NCBI GenBank assembly: GCA_020637335.1
Contig: JACJWC010000010.1
Coordinates: 157,737 to 221,736 of the forward strand
Direction of reading: 5' to 3'
Length of the DNA: 64,000 bases
From: Acidobacteriota bacterium
GTDB lineage: Bacteria; Acidobacteriota; Holophagae; Acanthopleuribacterales; Acanthopleuribacteraceae
The notes under the pieces are model-generated. The model saw nothing but the letters and a program-made list of their open reading frames with translations. It was not told where the DNA came from and did no database searches. The position numbers and the translations under genes were made by a program. Each line of letters opens with the position of its first letter. Position 1 is the first letter of the stretch. Of this stretch, positions 1 to 9,107 are shown one piece after another.

Positions 1-54
1 CTTGCGAGCCACCAATTTTAAACGGTTGTGTCACTGCCCAATCCTGTGGAAGAG

Positions 55-450
<396 letters not shown>

Positions 451-456
451 TTGGCC

Positions 457-486
457 ATTATAGGTGAAAGCGCCTCCAGCACCTAG
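457..486 (-). promoter_or_regulatory. Probable promoter of rnpB
   Basis: On the minus strand a perfect TATAAT (457-462) lies seven bases before the inferred 5' end of RNase P RNA near 450. The -35 region at about 480-486 (TAGGTG) is poor, so recognition probably leans on the -10 element. This is positional inference, with no experimental support. Confidence 0.6.
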
Positions 487-524
487 TTTTGCTGTGCAAA
501 TTCTCCGCAGCGGGCTTAAGCGAC

Positions 525-1169
525 TCAAGCCTTTGACTCATTAAACACATCCAAAAGCATTTTCCAGCGGGCAAAGGTTTCGCGTACATGTAAGCGTAGG
601 CCCGCCAAGCCGCCCACCGGCGGCGCGTCAAAAGCATAAGCATCCAAACGGAGATGGTAGGCCAAGGTCAGTGCACGATGGCTGTGAAAGGCTTGGGAAA
701 CAATTAAAACCCGGCCAATGTTTTTACTTTGGACCGATTTCAAGCTCTTATAGGTGTCAATCCCCATTCCATCCAGGACCAATTTCTCAGCAGGGATTCC
801 GCGCTTAAGCAAGGCATCGCGCATGAGTGCGGGTTCGTTGTAGTCCGCCGCAAGGTTATCGCCTGACAGGATAAAGAATTGAACTTTGCCGGCCCGATAC
901 AATTGCAGGCATGCGTCCATTCGGCTTTCAAAAAAGGGGTTCGGTTTTCCACCCTTGAGTTTTGGGCTGCAACCCAGCACCAATGCCCATTGGAAGGGCG
1001 CAAGAGAATCGACTTGGTCGGAATACTGATTAGCACTGCGCCAGGACACATACAGATTCGGGGCCATCAAAATTAAAACAAGCGCGCTGCAAAGGAACAG
1101 CAGCGGTTTGCGCCACTTGCGGCCTACCTTGATTAAAACAGGCGCTCTTCGAGCTCTTTTTTTCGCCAT
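525..1169 (-). CDS. SanA/YdcF-family (DUF218) membrane protein
   Basis: Single-pass inner-membrane protein of 214 residues. After a strongly basic N-terminus a hydrophobic helix spans about residues 22-43, followed by a DUF218 domain. The domain shows the family landmarks WALVLGCSP near residue 60, a NPFFESR segment, LSGDN near 100, NEP and VSQAFHSHRAL. E. coli SanA and relatives (SanA, ElyC, YdcF) affect envelope integrity and vancomycin tolerance, but the biochemical reaction is unsettled. The ATG at 1169 is preferred over longer in-frame starts because the protein then opens with MAKKRARR and the helix; the Shine-Dalgarno is weak. The start lies 37 nt inside the 3' end of the upstream ferredoxin gene, suggesting co-translation. 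Confidence 0.82.
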   Translation of the reverse strand: MAKKRARRAPVLIKVGRKWRKPLLFLCSALVLILMAPNLYVSWRSANQYSDQVDSLAPFQWALVLGCSPKLKGGKPNPFFESRMDACLQLYRAGKVQFFILSGDNLAADYNEPALMRDALLKRGIPAEKLVLDGMGIDTYKSLKSVQSKNIGRVLIVSQAFHSHRALTLAYHLRLDAYAFDAPPVGGLAGLRLHVRETFARWKMLLDVFNESKA

Positions 1170-1729
1170 TGGGTCGGACTCAAAACGGGAATACTGCTGG
1201 GATGAGTAGGACAGATTTGGGTGCAGGCACCGCAGCCTATACATTCAGACGTGACCTTCGGATGAAAGTCGAGACCCAATTCGATGGCCCGTTCTGGATA
1301 GGGACAGGCGTCGTAACACAAGCTGCAGACCTGGTCCTGGTACGTCAGGCAGGTCTCCTCATTAACAACGGCTCGTCCCATCTGAACAACGCCACTGCCA
1401 AGCGCGCCCGTTTCACACGCGTTAACACAGGGAAAATCCGAACACAGTTGGCAGGCCTGACGATCCAGATCCAAGAAAGGTGCGCCAGCTGCAAGCCCTG
1501 CACTTTGCGGCTGTTTCCGCAACGCCTGGTAGGGACAGGCCTCCACACAGGCGGAACAGCGGGTACAGCTGGATAAAAATTCCAATTCATCCAATGCGCC
1601 CGGTGGGCGAACTGGACCCTCCAGAATTTTGTGCAGTTTCTTATCGAGTTGGACGCTGAGGCCCCTTTTCACGAGATTTAAGCTCTCGGAGAAAAAGGCC
1701 TTACGCGATGTTGATTCTTCTTGGCTCAT
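1133..1729 (-). CDS. NapG/MauM-like ferredoxin with four Fe-S motifs
   Basis: Cytoplasmic polyferredoxin of 198 residues expected to move electrons between redox partners. Four cysteine groups are visible: CTRCSACVEACP (about 54-65), CQLCSDFPCVNAC (about 91-103), a spread group ending CSLCYDACP (about 127-142), and CIGCGACTQICP (about 162-173). This matches the MauM/NapG/NapF-type layout of four [4Fe-4S] clusters. There is no Tat signal, unlike true NapG, so NapF-like or orphan ferredoxin roles are both possible. The ATG at 1729 is chosen because GGAGGTGGGAG lies just before it; a longer TTG start would swallow that site. It overlaps the SanA-like gene downstream. No molybdoenzyme lies immediately next to it. 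Confidence 0.8.
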   Translation of the reverse strand: MSQEESTSRKAFFSESLNLVKRGLSVQLDKKLHKILEGPVRPPGALDELEFLSSCTRCSACVEACPYQALRKQPQSAGLAAGAPFLDLDRQACQLCSDFPCVNACETGALGSGVVQMGRAVVNEETCLTYQDQVCSLCYDACPYPERAIELGLDFHPKVTSECIGCGACTQICPTHPSSIPVLSPTQWRKKELEERLF

Positions 1730-1827
1730 CACAATGCTCCCACCTCCCAACTATAAATCGGGAGTTCGGCAACACCAAACCGATGAGAGGATCAGAAGCC
1801 GTCTGACCCTCTCGTCATTTAGGAAGT

Positions 1828-3066
1828 TTAAGCCTCGAAGCGTTCTTGAATACGGGCTGCCAGGCCGGGGACTTGCCCACTGGCCAGGGCGCAGAACGCA
1901 ACCCGGATCCCTTTTTTGAGCGGAACCACAAAAATTTTATCCAGTTCGCCCAATCGGTCGCTTACCGCCTGACTTTTGGTCGTGGGCAGGGTCACGAAGA
2001 AGCCTTTTTTGTAAGGCGTGTGCGGCAACCCAATCTGGTTGGCCTCCTGCATAAAGGTTTCGCCGCGCTTATTACAAAGCGCAGCAAAATCGGCCTGCTC
2101 CTTCAAGAGTTGGGCCCACAATTGCGGGTCGCGGTAGAGCTTGGAAAAGAGGCTCTGGCCCATACGTGTGGTATTCGACCAGGTAGCGCGAATCGAACTC
2201 TCAAACGTGTCGATAACGGTTCGCACCTGTTGCTCAGTGGCGCCACTGGCCAAAAAAGCGCCATTGCGCAAGCCGTACCGGGTCATACTTTTGGACGTGG
2301 AATAGGCCATAGTGAAGAGCAAATTCTCGGGCAAGCCCTGGAACAAAGACATAAAGGCCTGGTTCTGTGCAGGATCCTCAAATTCCCAATAGGCCGCATC
2401 GATCAACAGGGTGATCGGCGCTGAAGGGTAACGCTGCGCGATTTCGACCAGTCCGTTTTTCAGGGATTTGGCCTCTTCCAAGGTTAAACACAGCCCAGTC
2501 GGATTATGGCATGGCGTATTGATGATAAGTAACGCGCGGCCCTGAATCTCGAGACTGCGTTGCGTCTCTTCCAGCGCACCGGCGACGTTAAAGCGTCCAT
2601 CTGGCAAAAAGGTTTTGAAAAGGGCCAAGCGACGCAAACTGTTGCGGGCAATGGCTGCATACGGAGACCAGTAATAGTCGTGTGTAATAAACATGTCATT
2701 GGTCGACAAGAGGTTCCAAATCGCCAAAAAGACCGCACCAGTTGCGCCTGCAGTGGCGATGGAAGCAACCGGCTGCCGGTTGGGGATATGGCCGAACAGG
2801 TAGCTGACCACATCTTCGCGAAATTCGGCCACACCGCCGATGGGTGCGTAAGGTGCCACTTCGTCATCGCGCAAGCGACGCGTTGCCTCTTCCACAGATG
2901 CCAATAATGCCATTTTCCCGGCATCATCCAGCAGGATCCCTACGGATGCATCTGTTACATTTTCGACCCCAAATTTTGCCTTGGCCGCCTTGGCCTTGGC
3001 ACCTACTAAAAAAATATTGTCCGGTTGTATTTTGCCTTGTGCATGAAATGCCAGATGGTTGATCAT
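1828..3066 (-). CDS. PLP-dependent class I/II aminotransferase
   Basis: Fold-type I aminotransferase of 412 residues, the usual length. Visible family features are the NPTG turn (about 188-191), Asp223 in LLIDAAYWEF for the pyridine nitrogen, the Schiff-base lysine Lys259 in the STSKSMTRYG segment, and a C-terminal arginine in KGIRVAFCAL (about 389) that should bind the substrate carboxylate. It most likely transaminates an amino acid with 2-oxoglutarate; aspartate or aromatic aminotransferase activity is possible but cannot be decided from sequence alone. The ATG at 3066 is preceded by GAGGAGAGGGC, a strong ribosome site. The gene diverges from icmF across a 180-nt intergenic region and runs toward the ferredoxin/SanA pair with about 100 nt between. 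Confidence 0.88.
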   Translation of the reverse strand: MINHLAFHAQGKIQPDNIFLVGAKAKAAKAKFGVENVTDASVGILLDDAGKMALLASVEEATRRLRDDEVAPYAPIGGVAEFREDVVSYLFGHIPNRQPVASIATAGATGAVFLAIWNLLSTNDMFITHDYYWSPYAAIARNSLRRLALFKTFLPDGRFNVAGALEETQRSLEIQGRALLIINTPCHNPTGLCLTLEEAKSLKNGLVEIAQRYPSAPITLLIDAAYWEFEDPAQNQAFMSLFQGLPENLLFTMAYSTSKSMTRYGLRNGAFLASGATEQQVRTVIDTFESSIRATWSNTTRMGQSLFSKLYRDPQLWAQLLKEQADFAALCNKRGETFMQEANQIGLPHTPYKKGFFVTLPTTKSQAVSDRLGELDKIFVVPLKKGIRVAFCALASGQVPGLAARIQERFEA

Positions 3067-3192
3067 GCCCTCTCCTCACGGGTATTCAAAATTGCTCGTG
3101 CTGCTCCCCTAACCCGAGCTGGCGCAAGCATAACACAGCCACGATTCCATCCTCTCGGGTTAAACACAACGCAGTGCTAGTGCAGCAAGAGG

Positions 3193-3221
3193 TTGATGCC
3201 AGGCGTTTGGATTCGTAGAAT
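3193..3221 (+). promoter_or_regulatory. Sigma-70-type promoter of icmF
   Basis: TTGATG (3193-3198) and TAGAAT (3216-3221) are separated by exactly 17 bases, a close match to the housekeeping consensus. The predicted transcript start, near 3228, is shortly before a GGGAGGG ribosome site (3234-3240) and the ATG at 3247. The position of the promoter rules out translation from the longer in-frame ATG at 3193. Confidence 0.7.
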
Positions 3222-3246
3222 GAGGTACCAGTTGGGAGGGTTTAAT

Positions 3247-6200
3247 ATGACCACAAAAAGCAAAAATGTGCAGCAGAAGCCTGCGGCAACGGCGCCTACT
3301 TGGCGACACAAAATCCGTTTTGTCACGGCTGCCTCGCTTTTTGATGGCCACGATGCCTCAATCAACATCATGCGCCGCATCCTGCAATCGATGGGAGCGG
3401 AAGTTATCCACCTGGGCCATAACCGCTCCGTAGGCGAAATTGTCGATGCCGCCATTCAGGAAGATGTCCAGGGTATCGCAATCAGCTCCTATCAGGGCGG
3501 GCACATGGAGTACTTCAAGTACATGCATGACTTGCTCGGCCAACGCGGTGCCGGCCACATTAAGGTTTTTGGCGGCGGTGGCGGGGTCATTAGCCCGGAT
3601 GAAATCGTTGAGTTGGAAGCCTATGGCATCCAAAAAATCTTCTCACCGGAGGATGGCGCCAAACTCGGTCTGGAAGGCATGATCCGTTCCATGTTGGAAG
3701 CGTGCGATTTCTCGGTCATCGAAATCAGTGGCCCAGCCCAAGCGCAAAAGCAGCGCATCAACAAAATAGCCCGGCGCATCACAGAACTGGAAACGGGCGA
3801 AGCCCCTAGTAAGCCAACCTCAATTAAGGTGCCGGTTTTGGGCATTACGGGAACGGGTGGCGCCGGCAAATCGAGTCTAACCGATGAAATCGCTCGTCGT
3901 TTCATGGATAGCTTCCCCGCAAAGTCATTGGCCATCCTTTCGGTTGACCCCACCAAACGCCGGACTGGCGGGGCGCTGCTGGGCGATCGCATCCGCATGA
4001 ACGCAATTAGCTGGTCTGAGGCGCAAGGCCACCCCCAAGTCTTCATGCGCTCCCTGGCCACACGCTCCTCCAATCGCGCCACTTCCGAAGCGCTGCACAG
4101 TGCCATTGATGCCCTCAAATCTGAGGGATTTGATTTGATCGTGGTCGAAACCGCGGGCATTGGCCAATCCGACAGTGAAATTGTCGATCTGGTCGATTTT
4201 TCCATGTATGTCATGACCAGCGAATACGGTGCCGCTACCCAACTCGAGAAAATCGACATGCTCGATTTGGCCGATATGGTGGTGCTCAACAAATTTGAGA
4301 AACGCGGGGCCGAAGACGCCTTGCGCGATATCCGCAAACAGTACAAACGCAATCGCCAACTCTTTGATGTGCCCGACGAAGTGTTGCCGATCTACCCAAC
4401 CATTGCTTCCCAATTTAATGATCTGGGCACCAATGCAATGTTTACCGCGTTGGTGCGCGGCTTAAACGAACGATGTGATTTGGACTGGCCAGTGCCCAAC
4501 TTTGAACGGGTTGGCATCCCAAACAAGGCGCCGATCATCCCGGGTGAACGCACCCGCTATTTGAGTGAAATTGCCGAAACAGTGCGCCACTACAAGGCAT
4601 GGGTGGACCGCCAAGCAGAAATTGCCCGCAACCTCTACCAAATCCAAGGCACCATTGACCACTTCAACCGGCGTGGACAAGGCAAGGACTTGCGTTTTGA
4701 TGCCGACGATCAGGGCCGCACCCAGTTGGTGCTGAATGCACTGGACCCCAGCCAGATCATCGCCAGCCTGGAACAAGAAAAAACCGCTTTAGAACAGCAA
4801 CTCGATGCCAGCTGTGCCAAATTGCTGGCCGCCTGGCCCAAAGCATTTGACGCCTATCAACAGGACGAATTGGTCACCAAGATCCGCGATCGCGAGATCC
4901 GCAATCAGCTCTTTACCACGTCCCTTTCAGGCCTGCGCATCCCCAAAGTGGCCATGCCTTTGTTCAAGGATTGGGGCGACCTGCTCAAGTGGATTCTGCT
5001 CGAAAACGTGCCGGGCGCTTTCCCCTTCACGGCCGGCGTTTTTCCGTTTAAACGCGAAGGCGAAGATCCCACCCGTATGTTTGCCGGTGAAGGCACACCT
5101 GAACGGACCAACCGCCGTTTCCATTTCGTTTCCGAAGGTCAACCGGCCGCCCGCCTCTCGACCGCATTTGATTCGGTCACTTTGTACGGAGAAGACCCGC
5201 ATCCGCGTCCCGATATTTACGGCAAGATCGGCAATTCCGGCGTGTCGATTTGCACCCTGGACGACATGAAAAAGCTGTATTCCGGTTTTGACCTGGTCGC
5301 ACCTACCACCTCCGTTTCCATGACAATCAACGGTCCCGCACCCATGATCTTGAGCTATTTCCTCAATGCGGCCGTAGACCAATGCGTTGAAAAACACCTC
5401 AAAGAACAAGGCAAATTGGAATCCGTTCGCAAAACCTGGCAGAAAAAGTACCAGGAAAAGGGTTTGGATCTGCCGCAATACCAGGGCATGGCCTACGACC
5501 CGGCAAACCCGCGTTGCCACGGCCTTGGCCTGCTCGGCATTCCCGGCAATCAGGTGGTCGAGCCCGAAACCTATCAGGCCATTTATGCCCAAACCCTGGC
5601 CAATGTGCGCGGCACCGTTCAGGCCGATATCCTCAAGGAGGACCAAGCCCAGAACACCTGTATTTTCTCCACAGAATTCGCCCTGAAACTGATGGGCGAT
5701 GTCCAGGAATTCTTTATCCAAAACAAGGTACGCAACTATTACAGTGTATCGATCAGTGGCTACCACATTGCCGAAGCCGGCGCGAACCCCATTACCCAGG
5801 CCGCACTCACCTTGTCCAATGGCTTTACGTACGTGGAGTACTACCTGGCGCGCGGCATGAACATTGACGATTTTGCCCCAAATCTCAGCTTCTTCTTTTC
5901 CAATGGCCTGGATCCGGAATACGCCGTAATCGGACGCGCCGCTCGACGGATCTGGTCCGTGGCCATGAAGAACCGTTACGGTGCCAATGACCGTTCGCAA
6001 AAACTCAAGTACCACATTCAAACCAGTGGCCGTTCGCTGCACGCCCAAGAGATCGATTTCAACGATATCCGCACCTCGTTACAGGCCCTGTACGCTATCT
6101 ACGACAACTGTAACTCCCTGCATACCAACGCCTATGATGAGGCCATCACCACACCCACCGAGGAAAGCGTTCGTCGTGCCCTGGCCATTCAGCTCATCAT

Positions 6201-6711
6201 CAACCGCGAATTGGGCCTGGCCAAAAATGAGAATCCGTTACAGGGTGCGTTTATTATCGAAACACTAACCGAGCTGCTGGAAGAGGCGATCCTGACCGAA
6301 TTTGTGCGCATTTCCGAGCGTGGTGGCGTTCTGAGCGCCATGGAAACCATGTACCAGCGCGGCAAGATCCAGGAAGAGTCGCTCTATTACGAAACATTGA
6401 AACACAATGGCCTGCTCCCAATCATCGGGGTGAATACCTTTATCAATCCCCATAGCAATCAGGCCGAATTGGCCAAACGGGAACTGATCCGATCCAGCGA
6501 AGCGGAAAAGCAGGCACAAATCGATAACCTGGAACGCTTCCACCGCATGTTTCCAAGCGAAGCCGGTCAAGGATTGGAAGCCCTGCGCCAACAGGCCAAG
6601 GTCAACGCCAACCTGTTTGTGCCCATGATGACGGCCGCGCCCTACCTTTCCCTGGGCCAATTCTCCAACCTGCTCTACCAGGTCGGCGGCCAATACCGCC
6701 GCAATATGTAA
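3247..6711 (+). CDS. icmF: Fused isobutyryl-CoA mutase (B12-dependent, with G-protein chaperone)
   Basis: Adenosylcobalamin-dependent carbon-skeleton mutase of 1,154 residues that interconverts isobutyryl-CoA and n-butyryl-CoA; some relatives prefer pivalyl- or isovaleryl-CoA. Domain order is typical of IcmF. An N-terminal B12-binding domain has the cobalt-ligand histidine in FDGHDAS (His35, where the family DxHxxG ends in Ser). A MeaI-type GTPase chaperone carries Walker A GTGGAGKSS near residue 204. A linker follows, and then a TIM-barrel mutase large-subunit domain from about 560 to the end. Length matches the family. The start at 3247 follows GGGAGGG and a good promoter; an upstream ATG would place the promoter inside the gene. 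Because the chaperone is built in, no separate meaB-like gene is needed, and none is seen. Confidence 0.95.
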   Translation: MTTKSKNVQQKPAATAPTWRHKIRFVTAASLFDGHDASINIMRRILQSMGAEVIHLGHNRSVGEIVDAAIQEDVQGIAISSYQGGHMEYFKYMHDLLGQRGAGHIKVFGGGGGVISPDEIVELEAYGIQKIFSPEDGAKLGLEGMIRSMLEACDFSVIEISGPAQAQKQRINKIARRITELETGEAPSKPTSIKVPVLGITGTGGAGKSSLTDEIARRFMDSFPAKSLAILSVDPTKRRTGGALLGDRIRMNAISWSEAQGHPQVFMRSLATRSSNRATSEALHSAIDALKSEGFDLIVVETAGIGQSDSEIVDLVDFSMYVMTSEYGAATQLEKIDMLDLADMVVLNKFEKRGAEDALRDIRKQYKRNRQLFDVPDEVLPIYPTIASQFNDLGTNAMFTALVRGLNERCDLDWPVPNFERVGIPNKAPIIPGERTRYLSEIAETVRHYKAWVDRQAEIARNLYQIQGTIDHFNRRGQGKDLRFDADDQGRTQLVLNALDPSQIIASLEQEKTALEQQLDASCAKLLAAWPKAFDAYQQDELVTKIRDREIRNQLFTTSLSGLRIPKVAMPLFKDWGDLLKWILLENVPGAFPFTAGVFPFKREGEDPTRMFAGEGTPERTNRRFHFVSEGQPAARLSTAFDSVTLYGEDPHPRPDIYGKIGNSGVSICTLDDMKKLYSGFDLVAPTTSVSMTINGPAPMILSYFLNAAVDQCVEKHLKEQGKLESVRKTWQKKYQEKGLDLPQYQGMAYDPANPRCHGLGLLGIPGNQVVEPETYQAIYAQTLANVRGTVQADILKEDQAQNTCIFSTEFALKLMGDVQEFFIQNKVRNYYSVSISGYHIAEAGANPITQAALTLSNGFTYVEYYLARGMNIDDFAPNLSFFFSNGLDPEYAVIGRAARRIWSVAMKNRYGANDRSQKLKYHIQTSGRSLHAQEIDFNDIRTSLQALYAIYDNCNSLHTNAYDEAITTPTEESVRRALAIQLIINRELGLAKNENPLQGAFIIETLTELLEEAILTEFVRISERGGVLSAMETMYQRGKIQEESLYYETLKHNGLLPIIGVNTFINPHSNQAELAKRELIRSSEAEKQAQIDNLERFHRMFPSEAGQGLEALRQQAKVNANLFVPMMTAAPYLSLGQFSNLLYQVGGQYRRNM

Positions 6712-6826
6712 TGTCAGGTGAAACTTAGAGTTTGAAAGATATTTCCCGCGCTTGGTGTTTCCAGAACGAGACGTGAACTGAACTAGCGGCAGCCCGTATA
6801 ACCATAAAAAAGTAGTTGGAGACGAC

Positions 6827-7258
6827 ATGAAAAAAGTTTTAATGCTGATTTTGATCCCCTTGAGTCTGGCCGGATGGGCCGCAGATGATGTCTGGTTGAC
6901 AGATTTTGACCAGGCCAAACAACAGGCCGCTGCTTCAGGCAAATACATTTTGATCAACTTCACGGGTTCGGACTGGTGTGGCTGGTGTAAACGGCTGGAC
7001 CAAGAAGTTTTTAGCCAATCGGAATTCACGAAATTTGCCGCTGATAACCTGATTCTGCTCAAGCTGGATTACCCCCGTTATCGCCAGCAGAGTCAGGCCG
7101 AAAAACAGCGCAATGCGGCCCTGGCCCAACAGTTCCGCGTTCAGGGCTTCCCCACCTTGTTCCTGACCGATGCCAGCGGAAAACCCGTTTTACAAACCGG
7201 GTACCAGCCCGGTGGACCCCAACCGTTTAACCAATTGCTCAAATCCAAAATGAAATAA
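6827..7258 (+). CDS. Periplasmic thioredoxin-like protein (thioredoxin_7/DUF255 type)
   Basis: Exported thiol-disulfide protein of 143 residues. Residues 1-18 form a signal peptide (MKKVLMLILI core, ending near GWA-A). The mature part has the thioredoxin-fold active site as WCGWCKR (Cys51 and Cys54) after the strand ILINFTGSD, and a cis-proline in GFPTLFL (about 108). This matches the thioredoxin_7 subgroup found in periplasmic proteins of many environmental bacteria, which probably reduce or isomerise disulfides of secreted proteins. The ATG at 6827 is preceded by TTGGAGACGAC. Its partner reductase is not in the window. A specific substrate cannot be named. Confidence 0.85.
   Translation: MKKVLMLILIPLSLAGWAADDVWLTDFDQAKQQAAASGKYILINFTGSDWCGWCKRLDQEVFSQSEFTKFAADNLILLKLDYPRYRQQSQAEKQRNAALAQQFRVQGFPTLFLTDASGKPVLQTGYQPGGPQPFNQLLKSKMK
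6836..6836. other. Intergenic stretch 6712-6826 marker: nothing recognisable
   Basis: The 115 bases between icmF and the thioredoxin-like gene contain no clear terminator or tRNA. A TATAAC at about 6798 could be a -10 element, but no acceptable -35 is present. Confidence 0.2.
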
Positions 7259-7309
7259 ACAAGTCCTCATCCGCGCCTTCGGGCCAATTTCCACAATGGA
7301 ACCCGCACC

Positions 7310-7786
7310 TTGAACGTTTATCAAAGCCCAATCCATGCGCAAACCCATGCACAATCGCAAGGGCCTTCCCTGACCTTAAGTGCCTTTTTTAACTTGCGAC
7401 GCCAGCTCCTCCAGATTTATTGGTTGGCCTTTGGCTTTTTGGCCACCAGTGGTCTGTGTTTCATCGGCGCATTGGACGCCGGGCAAACCCTCGCCAAGGT
7501 ATGGTGGCTCGGTTGGTCTTTGGTCTTTTTGACCGGCAGTTACGTTTTGATCAAACGACCACCAGCATCGAGAGGATTCGGCATTTTCTTGTGTTGCTTG
7601 GCCCTACTCTTGCCTTCGCTATTTTCCTTTATTGTGCTTCGCGGACTTTTAGCTTTGCTTAATGGGAAGGCCCTGTTTGGGCGCAATCAAGTATTAACTC
7701 ACCAACTGAAAATCCCGCCCAAAATCCGAACACGGAAAAGCAACAGTCACGTCGCATCGGGCATGGGGACATTTTCAGGGGATTGA
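7310..7786 (+). CDS. Small multi-pass membrane protein, unknown function
   Basis: Predicted inner-membrane protein of 158 residues, not recognised. Three hydrophobic helices are visible: about 34-54 (IYWLAFGFLATSGLCFIGAL), 63-80 and 90-118. A basic tail follows (KIPPKIRTRKSNSH). The frame opens with TTG at 7310, and no good ribosome site precedes it, so the start is uncertain and a shorter protein is possible. It follows the thioredoxin-like gene by 51 nt on the same strand and could share its transcript. Its 3' end overlaps the convergent diguanylate cyclase gene by 40 nt. Confidence 0.55.
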   Translation: MNVYQSPIHAQTHAQSQGPSLTLSAFFNLRRQLLQIYWLAFGFLATSGLCFIGALDAGQTLAKVWWLGWSLVFLTGSYVLIKRPPASRGFGIFLCCLALLLPSLFSFIVLRGLLALLNGKALFGRNQVLTHQLKIPPKIRTRKSNSHVASGMGTFSGD

Positions 7787-8925
7787 TAAATCTGAAAGCC
7801 GTTGCGGCCGCTTTGTTTGACCCGGTACATGGCTTCATCGGCGCATTCGAGCAAGGCCGTCAGGTCCGAACCATGAACAGGGTAAAGACTGATCCCAATA
7901 CTTGCACCTAAACGAAAAACTTTGCCTTCGACGCGGATGGGTTGAGCCAATTTTTCCAGCAATTTTGTAGCTATTTTTTGGATATGCGCCTCATTTTCCA
8001 ATTGGGTCGCAATGACCACAAACTCATCGCCGCCAATGCGCGAACAAATATCGGTGCTTCTGGTGGATTGGATCAGGCGACTCGCTACCTCTTTCAAAAC
8101 CTCATCGCCAATATGGTGACCGGCCGAATCATTTATGGGTTTAAAGTGGTCCAAGTCGACATAACAGACGGCCACCTTTTGATGCGGCCGGGTAGCCAGA
8201 ATCAACGCATTGTCAAACAAGGCATTCATATAGCGTTTGTTTTTGAGACCGGTTAGCGGATCGTGATAGGCCAGGTTAAGTGCATGTTGTTCTGCGTCCT
8301 CCAACCGCTTCTGAAAAATCAACAACAAGGCCACCAGCAGACTCAAGTAAAGCAATAAAACCAAGCAGGTGCCAAGAAAGAAGCCCGGGACGCGATACCC
8401 AGTCGAGAAGCGCAAAAAGGGATAAGTGCTCCAATGCAAACCGAGGACCAAGCTGAAAAACGCCGTTGCGATCAGGGTTTGGGTCGGTCCCTCCGCCCGA
8501 GAGGTAAAAGTGATCCAAGCAACACGAAACAACACAACCACATTGAAGGCGCCAAAAAACAAGCCAAATACCAAGGTACTGGCACTAATGAAATTCGAAA
8601 TGGGCACCCAAACCAGGGTTAAGGCACAAAAAGCCAAAAAGGGGCCCAAACTCTTCTCCTGACCAAAAAATCGATGAATGCCAACCATCAGCAAGGTCTT
8701 TTCAAGAATGATTAAAATGGCGTAACCAGCTTCAAAAAGCAGGGGATCCGCGTTGGCAGGTACAAAAAGAAACCATAAGCGCGATCCAAAGGCACAAAAC
8801 GTGGCCAGAGCCCACCAGCCTGTTCCCGGCGGCGTGCGTGGGATTCGGCTCAACCAGGCAAACAGAATCGAATAGAAAATATAGATCGTAGATCCAATGA
8901 CATGCACTGTATCAAAAGCCGACAT
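7747..8925 (-). CDS. Membrane-bound diguanylate cyclase (GGDEF domain)
   Basis: Makes cyclic di-GMP from two GTP, a signal that usually favours sessile growth. The 392-residue protein has an N-terminal half of about seven hydrophobic helices (a sensor region without a recognised domain name), then a GGDEF domain from about residue 225. The domain opens with DPLTGLKNKRYM and contains the intact active-site loop RIGGDEF. The inhibitory I-site RSTD lies five residues before GGDEF, so product feedback inhibition is expected. No EAL domain is present. The ATG at 8925 was chosen over a longer frame because the extra upstream residues look non-coding. The 3' end overlaps the membrane protein at 7310-7786. 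Confidence 0.9.
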   Translation of the reverse strand: MSAFDTVHVIGSTIYIFYSILFAWLSRIPRTPPGTGWWALATFCAFGSRLWFLFVPANADPLLFEAGYAILIILEKTLLMVGIHRFFGQEKSLGPFLAFCALTLVWVPISNFISASTLVFGLFFGAFNVVVLFRVAWITFTSRAEGPTQTLIATAFFSLVLGLHWSTYPFLRFSTGYRVPGFFLGTCLVLLLYLSLLVALLLIFQKRLEDAEQHALNLAYHDPLTGLKNKRYMNALFDNALILATRPHQKVAVCYVDLDHFKPINDSAGHHIGDEVLKEVASRLIQSTRSTDICSRIGGDEFVVIATQLENEAHIQKIATKLLEKLAQPIRVEGKVFRLGASIGISLYPVHGSDLTALLECADEAMYRVKQSGRNGFQIYQSPENVPMPDAT

Positions 8926-9107
8926 AAATGGTCCAAATCTGTGCCCTGGTGTTGGGGAAATTGTATCAGTCCCGGCGAACCGGCGATAGCGGCAAGAAAA
9001 TCCGGCATGGTCAAATGCAAGCTTTGCCACCATATTTAGAAGATCATCCGCTCATTCGTTTTGTTCGGAATTAGATCCGGACCCGTTTCTGCAATTTGGA
9101 GGTCTTC

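Noticed and set aside
4927..6048. 373-codon open frame on the minus strand inside icmF
   Set aside because: It is antisense to a fully conserved mutase domain; no ribosome site or family match.
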